A DNA stretch of 64,000 nt from Tetraselmis striata. Taxonomy: Eukaryota; Chlorophyta; Chlorodendrophyceae; Chlorodendrales; Chlorodendraceae. The DNA lies in NCBI GenBank assembly GCA_006384855.1, contig VCJN01003079.1:62001-126000 (forward strand), in the 5' to 3' direction. This document shows positions 11,937 to 23,015 of the stretch, piece after piece. Numbering within the stretch: position 1 is the stretch's first letter; every line of letters starts with the position of its first letter. The notes under the pieces are model-generated. The model had not been told where the DNA came from and searched no databases. It saw only the letters and a list, made by a program, of their open reading frames with translations. A program made the translations under genes and the position numbers.

Positions 11937-13707
11937 TCAAGCAACCCAAAGCATGTCCTGCCAGGCTGGCAAAACGTGGCTCGCCTGCTGAGCAGCTGCG
12001 CGGACAGAAAGACCGGAGTAGCTCTGCCTGCCAATCTGAGTACTGGCAGGGGCTGCCGGCATTGGAGCAGCGCAGTGGCGCGTCTCCGTTGACGGTTGGG
12101 CTCCTCGATCCAGGGGATTCGCTGAGAGGGCTCTTCTCGATCCTTCTGCCGGAGCCACGGCGGATTCTGCGCGATTGCTCGCAAATTCATGGACCAATGC
12201 AGAGGTCGCATCAACAAGGCGCGCAGGGCAAATCAAGGCATATGCAGCGTGGTGGGCCATGCGGCGCAGAGCCGCACCGTTACTGCCATGAAAGTCCCAC
12301 ACTTGATTGGGCATTGAAGCCCCGCTGCCGCCTTGGAAGACCCACACTTGCTCCGGGACTTGCGAGACGGCTGCGAGCATTTTGTCTATGTCCTCGTTCA
12401 GCCTGTCCAAGGATGTTGATTCGAACTCACCCGCTGCGGCTTCAGCACCGGCTGCCGCGTGCCCTGAGCCCTGAGCACCGTGGGCGGTGCCCTCTGCAAC
12501 GTTCCTCTGTGATGCCATCCCTCCAGCAGCAGCTTGGTGGCTGCCCATCCGACTGTGGGGCAAATGTGGCTCCGGTGGTGCCGGAAGCCGGCTAAGAAAA
12601 TCGGCCTCGTGGGCTTGATTCCACGACTCCGCCATCACTTCGAGCGCAGACACTCCTCCCAGGTTTGGACGCTCCCCGATCGACGCTCCTACCTCCGTTG
12701 GCAGCTGTTTGAGCAACATGGAAGACATCATAGTGAGGGCGTGTCGGAGCATGGTTGGCAGCACCGATTATCGGCAGCAGATGAGATGCCAAGACCTAAG
12801 CAGAGAGGCCTGGGACTTCGCGCGGTTGAGCTGATAATGCGTTGATGCCGTTGCTTGGCAAAATCCGCACAGTGGCGCATATACAAGACAGCACAATGTG
12901 AAGAGAAAACGCAAATGAGCGGCGGCGCAAACCTGCAGAGACGCTTCCCGGAGTGCTATGACGAATTTGTCCTTCGGCAAGAAAACCAAGCGTAGCAGAA
13001 TTTCGTCGGGCTTCAGGTAGTCTGCTCTTGGGTAGTTGAGGTGTGCGCGCTTGCCGCGGAGATAGATGGCAGCTCTATCATAGGCTCTGAGGAGAGGGGT
13101 GAGAGCTGAGTCGGGCAGTGCACTGGCTCACCATGGCTGCCATCATTCTGAAAATTTCCCGCCATCAAATATCCGTAACAAAAACTCTAGTGTGGGTACA
13201 TCGCCGAGTGCTACCAGGGAGTGAGGCCGAGCAGGCAGAGGCCTTGACTGCAGCTGGTGCATTAAAGTTTCGAATATAGCATCAAACACCCTTAATCAAC
13301 GCAGCAGAGAGACCGCCTCCTGTCTTCCATCATAGGGTTGCACAAGTCACTGTCAGAGCAGTGAAACTGGGCCCTAATCACCGTGCAGCCGTTTCCCCGG
13401 AGACGTAGCTCCCAAGGTGAAGCTGGCGACCGACAGACTTGTATGACGCTACCTTTGTGAAGCTGCTGCGCTGCTTGTTTGGGCTTGTCGTTGGAGGGCT
13501 TGTGCCGTCCCTGAGGTCAGCACACACATGCGGCACGTTGAAGGGCATGCTCCAAGCTTGCCCGTTTCTAATTGTAAGCAGTGTCAGCTCCACTTCAGAT
13601 GGCATTGCGCCAAAATGACCTTTGTGTGATAATGGACGGGGCCGTGCAGCTTTGACTCTCAATGGAACAGTCATTGGCATCAGCACATTTAGTCTGCCAT
13701 GCGTCAT
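11937..13707 (-). CDS. AP2/ERF-domain protein (putative transcription factor)
   Basis: Three exons on the minus strand: 13,382-13,707 (in-frame ATG at 13,707), 12,933-13,086 and about 11,937-12,704 (stop TGA). The AP2 domain is split by the first intron in phase 2: GRQLHLGSYVSGETAA ends exon 1, and AYDRAAIYLRGKRAHLNYP opens exon 2, matching the second strand and helix of AP2 domains. The first third of the domain is weak. Exon 3 is Ala/Ser/Gln-rich without known domains. The reading frame stays open upstream of 13,707 to an AG, and a Gln-rich minus frame at 13,771-14,031 could be an earlier exon, so the true start may lie further out. AP2 proteins bind GC-rich DNA in plants and algae; the targets here are unknown. 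The exon 3 acceptor is my choice (AAACAG|CTG); the domain call is firm. Confidence 0.8.
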
Positions 13708-14049
13708 TTGCGTGAGGTTGCATGGCTTTTGTGACCATGCGCTGAGGCGGTGTAAATCATTGGCCTGTATCTAGGGATTGAAAGTGGGACAGCGGCTGGA
13801 AATTTTGACATACTTCGATTCAACTCTTGGTGTGGTGATACAAGCCTGAGTGCGAACAAATTCAACCATTGCAAGGGATGAATGCTGCATGTTGATACTA
13901 GGATGGTCCTGTCGCACTTCATCAGTGCTTTTCGTTCTACACTTTTGTATATTATTGGAATAGGGCACAGACGCACTCACCATATGTGAGCTTCCCATAT
14001 TCTGTTGCTGTTGCGATGCTACATGACACACAGGAAGGGCAATAATTTC

Positions 14050-17000
14050 AGGTTTCGTTCATGTACGGCATTGGCAGTAATCTGTGACTGTGGCATGTCA
14101 ATATAAGAGCGAGAACTCGCAACGAGCGGATTAAAACTGACAGTGAATCATCGCGAAAACGATAGATGGGCCTATTCCTGCCTGGGTTGCTGCGTAGTTC
14201 TAGGGTACGCAGTATTTTTCTCGGCTCGAGTGTTTAGGTATATGCCGGGTCTATATGCTCCCCCCGTGGACACAGCCAACCCCATGATAAGCTGCACTCC
14301 CACCACTGCCGCTTGCCCTTCGATACCCGCAAGAGTCCCGGTCCGGATATCCACCCCGGGAATCTTTCTCAGGTGACGGGCACATGTATTTACGCGCGAA
14401 TATTTCTCAGCCTGTGGCGTATACAGCAACCCAGATTGCTGCAATCCCAACCTATAATGTCGACAAAAGAAGCGCTACTTGAAAGCGTCGCCGATGTGTG
14501 AAGTTCGTTCGCTCGTGTCGACGGTTTCGTCTACTGAGACTTATAACATGTAGCTTGATAAGACAGACATGCAGGCCTGTCAAACTGCAATGTCTCGATC
14601 ATGATTGCCAGTTTCCTATGGTTTATGACGATCCGAGCGACAATCATGAAAACTATCATTGCGTAAAGGAAAGATTGCGCAACATCAAATCGACAATAAA
14701 ACAGCCGGCTGCCAGTGCATAAACAGCACCTAATCAGGATAACCCGGGCAGAACTGGGGGCCAGCTTGGGTATGCGCACCTTTCGCTGCACTCGACTCAC
14801 ACCGGTCCAGGGGCTGTTTTTGCTTCGAGGGCCCGCCCGATGTTTCTTTTTTGATTTCCACGGCCTAGCTTCGGGCAAGATTTCCTGCAGTCGTTGCCAT
14901 GCAGCTTCTGTCGTAAAAGCTGCGGAGAATGAATCGTCGACGATGCGATGATGGACTCGAGATGAAGGACAGCCTCCCTGCAGCATGTCCGCTACAGGTG
15001 TGTGCGTGGGTTCATGCACACGTAGGCATGGTTCAGTAGTGAATGCTGCCCATGTCAATAGACGAATGTAATAACATGCGTCGAGATGCTACTGCTGGTT
15101 TGATTATGTTCATCTCGGTTGAGCCGAGATGAACCGAGACTATGGTCACCACGCGGCAAGTTCTCACCAGGGGCGATGGCGTCGCGACCTCTACTGTCAT
15201 CCTGTTCTGCTGGAGCCTGACAACTTAACGACTTCCACGGGCAGCTATCACTTGATAATACATGTTAAGGTTCTGATTATCTGAATTGAGTTTATGGAGG
15301 AGATGCAACTGAGATCATCATTATGCTATCCAGCGAATACCAAGATTTTCCTTCACAGCATTGTTGCTGGTTTCAGTCCGCCGAGCTGGCCAGCTATACT
15401 ATTCGGACTTACCGACCACTGCCGTACATGCGTTGGTAGTATTTCACGGCGACGCGCAGATGATGGCTCCAGGCTGCCGTATTGTACACTTGCGGGACGC
15501 AGCGTGATGAAATGGCGTTAAAAGGAAGCTACAGATTCGTCGTTAGCATTCTAGCGTGGCAGCAGAAGGCGACAACTGACGCGGCAGCTCGGCGCGAATT
15601 GCGCTGCATACATCCGCGACGATGGTCGAGTGCAAATGTACGAAGCCCTTTGAACACTGATAGGAATGACGTTTCAGGCTAGCACATTCATACGAGCACA
15701 AATCCTTATAATTGGTAGCTACCGGCAGCCTCGTGACTAGGCGAAAGCTAACAACAAATCGTGACTTTTCCGACGTACCCATGTGATTTTCGCTTTCATA
15801 ACGCTGACTGTCATCGGCGCGGGACGAGAGTCTAGTCCCCTGTGTTAGCAGTATTGATATGTTATCGCGGATGTCAGCGCTCCGAACTGAATAACAGCTA
15901 TGTACAACTTTATGTAACACATGTAGACAGGGACACCTTTGGCCGGGCCCATAAAGAACGGTTACCTGCGTGCTACCCACTCTCCCGAGCAAGCTCTACT
16001 GGCTTGCTGCGTGCGCCGACGTGCAGTTAACTAAAATTTCATTGCCACACGGGGTACCCAATGACGACTGAAGTGGCGTGCAAGAGCGGGATCCTCAGCA
16101 AGTGAACATGCTATGTTACCTTGTAAGACCTTAATAATGCAGAGACTTGTAGTTGCATTATTGGTAGTAATATCTGCAGCAGGAGGCGGATGCCTGTCAA
16201 GATGCGAAGCGTGCCATCTGCAGTACTTGTGTTGTGGGCTTGTGGAACCCGCCCGTCAGGTGCCCGTGTATGCCCGTACTAGTATCAGACGTGTCATAGG
16301 TAGAAGAGACCGCAATTACTCGCCCCCAAGGACGATAGCAGCAGGTTCCAGCAATATCTGACGAGTTATTGCCAGGGTCTGTCGCAAGTACAGTCTGGTA
16401 CTACCTACGGGTTCGTCTTAGCAGGCAATCAGCATCGCGGTACGATGAGTACCACAATCCTATAGTCGGAGCGAGGCTGCTGGTGCAGGCGCGGTTGTCG
16501 TTGCGAAGCCCGCCCGCGAGCAGCCCCACACGTAGCAGACCTTGCATACATATCGGTCTATCAGCAGAATTACAGTATCACTATGACGTGTATGCTGGGT
16601 GTATGACGCCCACTCATATTCCATCAGTATTGTTTGTGTTTCTGAAATACTGAAATTCAGTAGGAGTTCGGAGTGTAACATAACGGCGCGCGCGCGCGGG
16701 AGATAGATCGACGCTACTCTCTGCGGTCACATGTACCATCAGTACTGCTGATTTAATGCAGATATAGAGGTTACAATTATTACCTGGTAGTACTACTGAT
16801 ATAAATGGGAAACTACCCGCGATCCTTACGCAGGTAGCGCGCCGGAGTGTAAAAACACTGCGCGGCAGGTACGCGTGGTCCTGGTACAGGCACCTACCGC
16901 ATTTTGTCAGGTGATTTGGATTTGATTTTCAGCCATTATTGTTTTAGCCGGTTTGTCCGATTAATTATCATAATTACAGGTATCTGGTAGCATCAATGCG

Positions 17001-18560
17001 GAATGTGGTGATTGTTCCACTGCCGAAATGCCGCCGCCGATGAGCGGTGCTTACACGGCGTTCCTGAAATAATGCCGATATCGCGCTTTCCTGGTACGCG
17101 CCGCGAAGCTCTTTTAGTACTTGATGCAGTATAACACTAAATCATTTTCAAATGAGTGCGGAAAAAAAATCCGCCACGGTAGACCGAATTGCCAGTTTTT
17201 TTCCCGCCCCCGGGACAGGACTGGCACCAGTGCAACCCTTGCAGCGTCTCTACGACGGCCGTTTAGGCAGCAATCCAGTCGAATTGCCATGCCACTTCAG
17301 CATCCTCGATCCAGTGGGGGGCACATTTGTATAGGAGATCGGCCCGGGCAACACCTCCCGTTTGGATTTAAGTACTACTGCCTGTTATATATGTTACGCA
17401 TTATATCTGGGATCAAAACGGGATATGCGAGGACCGTGGAAATCCGGACGACAGATCTACAAACGGCATCGTCCTTAGGTTTTTTCGGGCTTAATTCCAG
17501 AAGGTCTAGCGACCAAGGATGAATGATGATACCGTGCCGTTTTTTTGATTTTCGATTTATTACGATGAGCAGTAGTACTTCTGGCAGTGTATCGGGTACT
17601 CATAGACATCAAATATGGTGCTCAAAAGCAAGCGCACGGTATCGGCCTGTCGGAAACGCCTACTGTGTTCGCACCGCACTACCGGTAGCGAATTCCATTT
17701 ACTGGAGCGACCTTTCTGATTGTCCTTTTTGGTGATTTCCTGATATCGCCTCCTGCTGCTCGCTCATGTAATTATATCTACTGATGCCGTGGCGACTAAT
17801 ATGTTACTACTACCATTGTTATGCTGCTGCAATTTTTAGCAGCAGGTGGATTTTTCTGCTACCTGTAATGCTACTGATGCGCGCGGAATTGCAGCGCAGC
17901 GCCGGCTCCGGTAGTAATCAGGTGCAGCAGTATAAAGTAGAAGGTACCGATAGTGCTGATATGTGATATTCTAAATATGTATGCTGTGCTGGCTGACATC
18001 GTAGTACAGGGTAGTGCTGCAGGATCATTTGTTATATTGGAGCCTTTTTACTGCTGTGTACACGAGTACTGCTGTATGCCCGTATCCGAAATCAAATCAT
18101 AAATAAATCAGCTAATCTATGACATGCTGTCTATATGTACATCATCATGCACATCCTGCTGGGCCAGGCATGTCACTATGTTTCTGCACAGCATGCAATT
18201 TCAGCAACACACCGAAGTGCACGCTTACCCGCCGTCAATTCCCAGCATGTCTTGCAATTGCACACACCCATGCACTAGCACTCAGGCATGTTCAAGACAT
18301 ACCCATGGTGTTCATAATCATATCATATATCCTCCTTTCTGCTGCTGTTTGCTGACCACTTGTTATTATAGTTTCCCCAACAATTACAACATCACCACAT
18401 CACAACAGATTCCCGTATGCAGGTGCTTGAAGTATGCGCTGACATATCCCTGGTGCACTGGGACCATATCGCAGCATCCCAGCAGACGGCCAGCTTGCAA
18501 CATTACTGTGGGTACACCAAAATAAACAGCCCGGAAGAACGAATTCTGGCCATGGTCCTT
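14050..18560. other. Gene-poor, AT-richer stretch
   Basis: Base composition is visibly more AT-rich than the flanks and all frames are short and broken. A minus-strand frame at 14,531-15,058 (175 codons) has no recognisable domain. Poly-T and tttgattttc words recur, and a short GC alternation lies at about 16,683-16,700. I see no convincing gene, tRNA or element end. Confidence 0.4.
15110..15132. repeat. Perfect hairpin, 9-bp stem
   Basis: TCATCTCGG, loop TTGAG, then CCGAGATGA. Isolated in non-coding DNA; no poly-T follows and no gene end is next to it. Function unknown. Confidence 0.4.
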
Positions 18561-18582
18561 ACTGTGTCATAGCATAAAGAAT

Positions 18583-18960
18583 GTGCAGTCCAGCGGCAGG
18601 AAGTTTTGCATCGCGCAGAACAACCTCAACGCAGATATCTACCCGAGTTCAGGGCCTGATCATACAGGACTGCACCACACAAAGATTTGCATTGAGCTTG
18701 GTATACCTCGACTAACCAGGGACCATTCTGTGCTAACCTTGATCATGGGCTTAACCTGCCCTACTGAATCCTGGATCCAGGGACATGTCGAGCTCTCTGA
18801 ATGGGACAAGACTCAAAATGTGGATAGAGCAAGCTACAAGCTGATGTTGGATTTTCATGACATGAAATGTCCAAAACAGCTCACGGCAAAACATAATCGG
18901 AGGATGTGCAAAGTTTTTCCAAGCATCCACGGTTCAGGAATCCAAATGAATAGAGTCTAG
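18583..18960 (+). CDS. Unrecognised open frame
   Basis: A 125-codon frame of ordinary amino-acid composition (Cys and His spread through it, C-terminal Lys/His-rich part) ends in TAG. It lacks an ATG at its open end and would need an upstream exon. No family is recognised. It stands out because the surrounding AT-rich DNA has no other frame this clean. Confidence 0.25.
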   Translation: MQSSGRKFCIAQNNLNADIYPSSGPDHTGLHHTKICIELGIPRLTRDHSVLTLIMGLTCPTESWIQGHVELSEWDKTQNVDRASYKLMLDFHDMKCPKQLTAKHNRRMCKVFPSIHGSGIQMNRV

Positions 18961-19308
18961 ATGGTCACATATTCACACCGCCAGGATTGACTCGAATGGG
19001 CACAGAGTGTATGTCACAAGAGGGTTGAGTTAGTTACATTTTACTTGGTGCTATTCATAACACAGCTAATCTGGCCGCCTGTGGCAGGGGCGCATGCACT
19101 TCCCGTCACCCAACATGCGCCTCCGGTTATCACAGCAACAAGTTGCGAGCTGCGTCGGAGCCGTTTGACACGCAGCTCTGAAGTACTGCCGCACCACACA
19201 CCTCCTTGGCACTGCACAGCTCCGCACTGATGTTTGTTGATGCTGAGCGATGAGTGCGATGACTGCGAATTGCCGGCAAATCTGTTTCAAGCTGGCGGGC
19301 CCTGTTGC

Positions 19309-20567
19309 TCAGTTGAAGATGACGGCTGACTCATAGGTTGGAACCATGTACTTGATGTTGATGAACGCATCCACGCCGCCCCTCATCTCAAAGAGGCTCA
19401 AAGTCTCCTTGATAAGATCTCCGAGGCAGGTGTTGTGCTGCTGCCCATAGTCAATGTGATCCCCCATGTGGAGGTTCTTCGACTTGTACAGGTTCAGAAT
19501 CGGGAGAATCTGAAGCACGAAATGGAACTTGTCAATAGCTGGCGCATCAGGTAAAACTTCAGGAAGCGCAAAGCGAGTACAACGATGGTGCACACAGGCT
19601 GCACACACCTGGCGGTAGTATGGCACCAGTGCCTCGCCAACCAGATCAGCGCTCTCAACCAGCTTCTGCAGCAGCTGAAGGACGATGACCATCACCTCGG
19701 GGTCGCGAGTGTTCAGGGCTGTCTTGATTGGGATGATGAGCTGAGGGATCACAGGCAGGATCTTGCTGTTGCCATGCTTCAGCATGTCCTCCACACCTTT
19801 AATGGCCAGGAACCGGTAAGGATCCTCCTTCTCGCGGATCCCATCGAAAAAGATGGGCAGGTAGTGGTGGTAATCCAGCTTTTCGACATCCACCTGCCGG
19901 AAGCACGAGCTGCCTGTTAGAATGATTTCAGAATGATATAAGCGACCCACGCCATGTAGCTGACAAGGCTCAGCCCACCTTCCAGCTGATGACATTCTTC
20001 ACACCCTTGTGCTCCACCTGGATAGGAAGGTCGCCGCGGTCGTAAAACGTGCGGAAAGCGGTGTTGGGAGGGTTGGCGCGCTTCTTGAACGCTCCAGACT
20101 TCGGTGGGGAAGGCGCGGCATGATGGTTTGGTCCCCTTAGCCTGATCGTCTGGCCTTCCCCCTTCTTCAAGAACTCCTCAGGGTTGGGCTTGATCGTCCC
20201 ATAGGTGTACGAGCAGGTTGCCTTGGACCAGTTGGGAAGCTTCATGTCCTTATCGAATGAGACATGGTTGCCTGCCCTGTCATAGTTTGGCTCGCTCACA
20301 TCGAAGCACTGCAACACAGGCACGCAGACGCTCAGCGCCCATTTCCAAGATCACAGAGCCCGTGCACTCATAATCATACCCAGATTACACACCCTCATTT
20401 TACAACATGCTGATGAAATGGCAAAACAGCCATGGCGATCAGCTCACCGAGCCAGTCTCCTTGGACAAGGCCTTCAGGTTGTTGTCACCCTGTGCAATTT
20501 TCTGGGTCCTGTAGGTGTTGGTGAGCAGGCTGCCCGCAACCTCCTTGCTCATGTACGAGGTCGCCAT
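19309..20567 (-). CDS. PACRG: PACRG, parkin co-regulated protein (ciliary doublet inner-junction protein)
   Basis: Four exons, all in phase: 20,448-20,567 (ATG), 19,979-20,308, 19,893-19,609 and 19,509-19,309 (TGA); about 311 residues. The conserved half reads [16 protein letters not shown], then [59 protein letters not shown] and [13 protein letters not shown], which is PACRG nearly residue for residue. Human PACRG is about 260-300 residues, so this is full length with an algal N-terminus. The family forms part of the inner junction that closes the B-tubule onto the A-tubule of axonemal doublets. Introns are 139, 85 and 99 nt. The 5' flank has a CAG just before the ATG, so a leader intron is possible. 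Confidence 0.97.
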
Positions 20568-23015
20568 CTGGGGTGACACACACACTGTTGTCAGGCGATA
20601 GGCGCAGGCCCACTCGTCCCTTGCATGATCTTAGTGGTTTTGATCTCTACCCAAAAAGAGGCGTGTCGCAGTCTGCGGATCGTTTGATTGCCCAAAGCCC
20701 GCGATTTTCCCGGGTACGAGTGACCGAATCACGGGACATGTCACGAGGGGCAAAATCCGGAGCAGTTTCCGGGAAAGCACTATGGGTGTACACCCGTCGC
20801 TCGCACGTTGACTACGGGCTGAATACGGGAGCCATCACAAAAAACCCATCCCCAGCAGTTGAGAAACAGAGGCGTGGTGGGCTGACGATCCGTGACGGAC
20901 ATGCGTCCACCCCCCCCCCCCCCCCCCCACCCCCCCGGCCTCCCCCGGCCCCTTTTCGCCCAGCGGCATGGCGAGAAACCTCGCCACGTGTAGCGCGTAG
21001 AGTTTATCGTTGCTGCAGCGCAATCCGACTGTATCGGCATTCAGACTATATTTCGACAGATTTGAGACGAATAGAGCGTAACGACGCCATGTCGTTGCCC
21101 GTCCAGCCGAGCGTGACGTGGGTGTACGCAAGGATGTTTCTACTGTTCGGTTACTACGGTTCGCTGGAGCTGGCCATGTCCCCCCCGCCCGTTTCCCTTG
21201 GTGAGGCCCTCACGTTGGCTCCAGCACTCTCGCAAAGGACACAGCTACTCCGGCTTGGTGTTTCCGCAGAGCGTCGTTGTTGGCCTTTCGGGTGTAGAGG
21301 CCCTGGGCCAACGCTGATATACAGTGCTTGAGGTGGCGACGGCCGGGTACAGTCTGCCGGCGCATGTGTGTCGACTGCTGGGGCGCGGCGGATGGCGGCA
21401 CCGCTGCGCCGCTGCGCGCGCAATACGCACCATCCATAATCGTGCTGTCATTGCCGCAGCACCTGTCACAGTACTATATGTAAATCCCGATATCCGCGCG
21501 TAGATATCGAAGTAAAGTACTACACATCACACACTATGCTTGCCACGCTTCGCGCGTACATACATATACAGCACAGTCGATTTTGCCCTGAAACGACCGA
21601 GCCGGGAATCGATCCGGGGACCTGAATAGGAGACCGCCGCCCGATAGCGACTGCTACATAGCGTACAGACAACCAGGCCTGTATTGAGTGCGGGTTTTGC
21701 GCCGGACGAGTGCGGACTGCCAAGTCTGGTGCGTCCGCCCGTGCTCATTCCGCACCGTCTTCTGGTCCTGCTTCCACCTCGCATTTGCTGTAATAGTAGT
21801 GGACATTTCCTATTGCCTTTTGGGGTGATTACCTGATCGCCTTTTGCAGCTAGCTCATGTTGACCTGCGCCTACCAGCTTGCAATTATGCCGCGCGTCAG
21901 TGGATGAAGGGGTTTCTCCCTGGCGCTCACCGCCTTGCAGTCAGCATGCGCAGCATCGTCGCAACACCAGGCGGGCCCGCGAAGCATCAAGCAACAGTAC
22001 AACATGCCACTCAGTACGACCGTAGCAGGTGAAACCGATTGTTATATGTTGTGACGACGACACACTCTGGACGCATGGCTGGCAGATATTCCAGGCCGCG
22101 CGAAGCTGGAATATCTGTACAGCAGCAAGCGCAGGATCAATAGTAGATACTTCTGTCGTCAGTAGTGCTGCAAGATCGATACCAAACTATGCAACATAGA
22201 CAGCGCTCTTGCGTTGCCTGCGCATGCACCGTGGTGTCCTCGTACTAGGTTTTCCACCTCCCTGTGTCGATCCCCGCTGACCGCACCGATAGTGAGCCGC
22301 GCATGGCACGTGTGCGCCGCGGGAACAGCGCTTCAGCGCTATATGCCCGCGGAGAGTGACCCGAGTGGTGACGATGGTGACAAGAAGGAGACGAGGAACG
22401 GCAAAGCTGTCCTGGGTGTTGTCCACAGGCCTCGTAGGTAGGCGGCTCCATGTCGTGTCAGCCACAGTACTGCCTGTTTCAATCAGCCGTTTCCGCCTAC
22501 AGAGGGGCAGGACACCGGGTATGGAATCGTCAGCAAGTTCGATTACAGCGACTAATTGAGCTGGCACTGATTCTACACCGCAGGACTGCTCTTCATTCTT
22601 TACCAAGGTGAGGTAGCCCGGCTTTCGATGTAAACATGAAGGTGCCAGAAGTTGGGGTACCTGGGTGGAGTATGGGCATGTGTGCCTGGTCTGCAGCATC
22701 ACACCCTTTGACGTTCTGCATGCAGATGTGTTGGGTCATTTGCGCCTATGTGCGAGCACCGCCGCTGATGCTCACTTGCTGACCGGCATTGCTGCTGCCT
22801 CAGAGTATAAGTATCTGAATCTCGTGACAAGCAATGAGCAGCAGACAGAGGGAGATGGGCAGCCGCAGAGCGCCAACATGATCATACCCCACTTGCTACA
22901 AGAGAGATCAGATGCCAGAGACAGCCGAAAGGCTCGGACCCCGGAGGGCCGGCGCGATCAGAAGTCAAGTCATGTACGAGGACAGCGCTCCCGGCAAGAG
23001 AGGCTGAGCTTGCAG
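20568..23015. other. Intergenic between PACRG and the GT29 gene
   Basis: A frame of 252 codons at 20,573-21,331 (+) runs through a poly-C tract (about 20,911-20,928) and is not gene-like. A tRNA-like half-site lies near 21,595-21,660 but does not fold fully. A frame at 22,665-23,084 (+, 139 codons, polar and basic) could be an upstream exon of the GT29 gene, but is in another phase and unproven. Confidence 0.35.
22083..22117. repeat. Perfect hairpin, 12-bp stem
   Basis: CAGATATTCCAG, an 11-nt GC-rich loop, then CTGGAATATCTG. Perfectly paired and isolated in non-coding DNA. Could be a small-RNA precursor core, a site for a dimeric DNA-binding protein, or chance. Confidence 0.45.

Noticed and set aside
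20573-21331. 252-codon plus-strand frame divergent from PACRG
   Set aside because: Runs through a poly-C tract as poly-Pro, has no domain and no intron partner.
21595-21665. tRNA-like sequence on the minus strand
   Set aside because: A T-arm-like stretch (CCGGATCGATTCCCGG) is present, but no matching acceptor stem, D-arm or anticodon arm of the right spacing could be folded.
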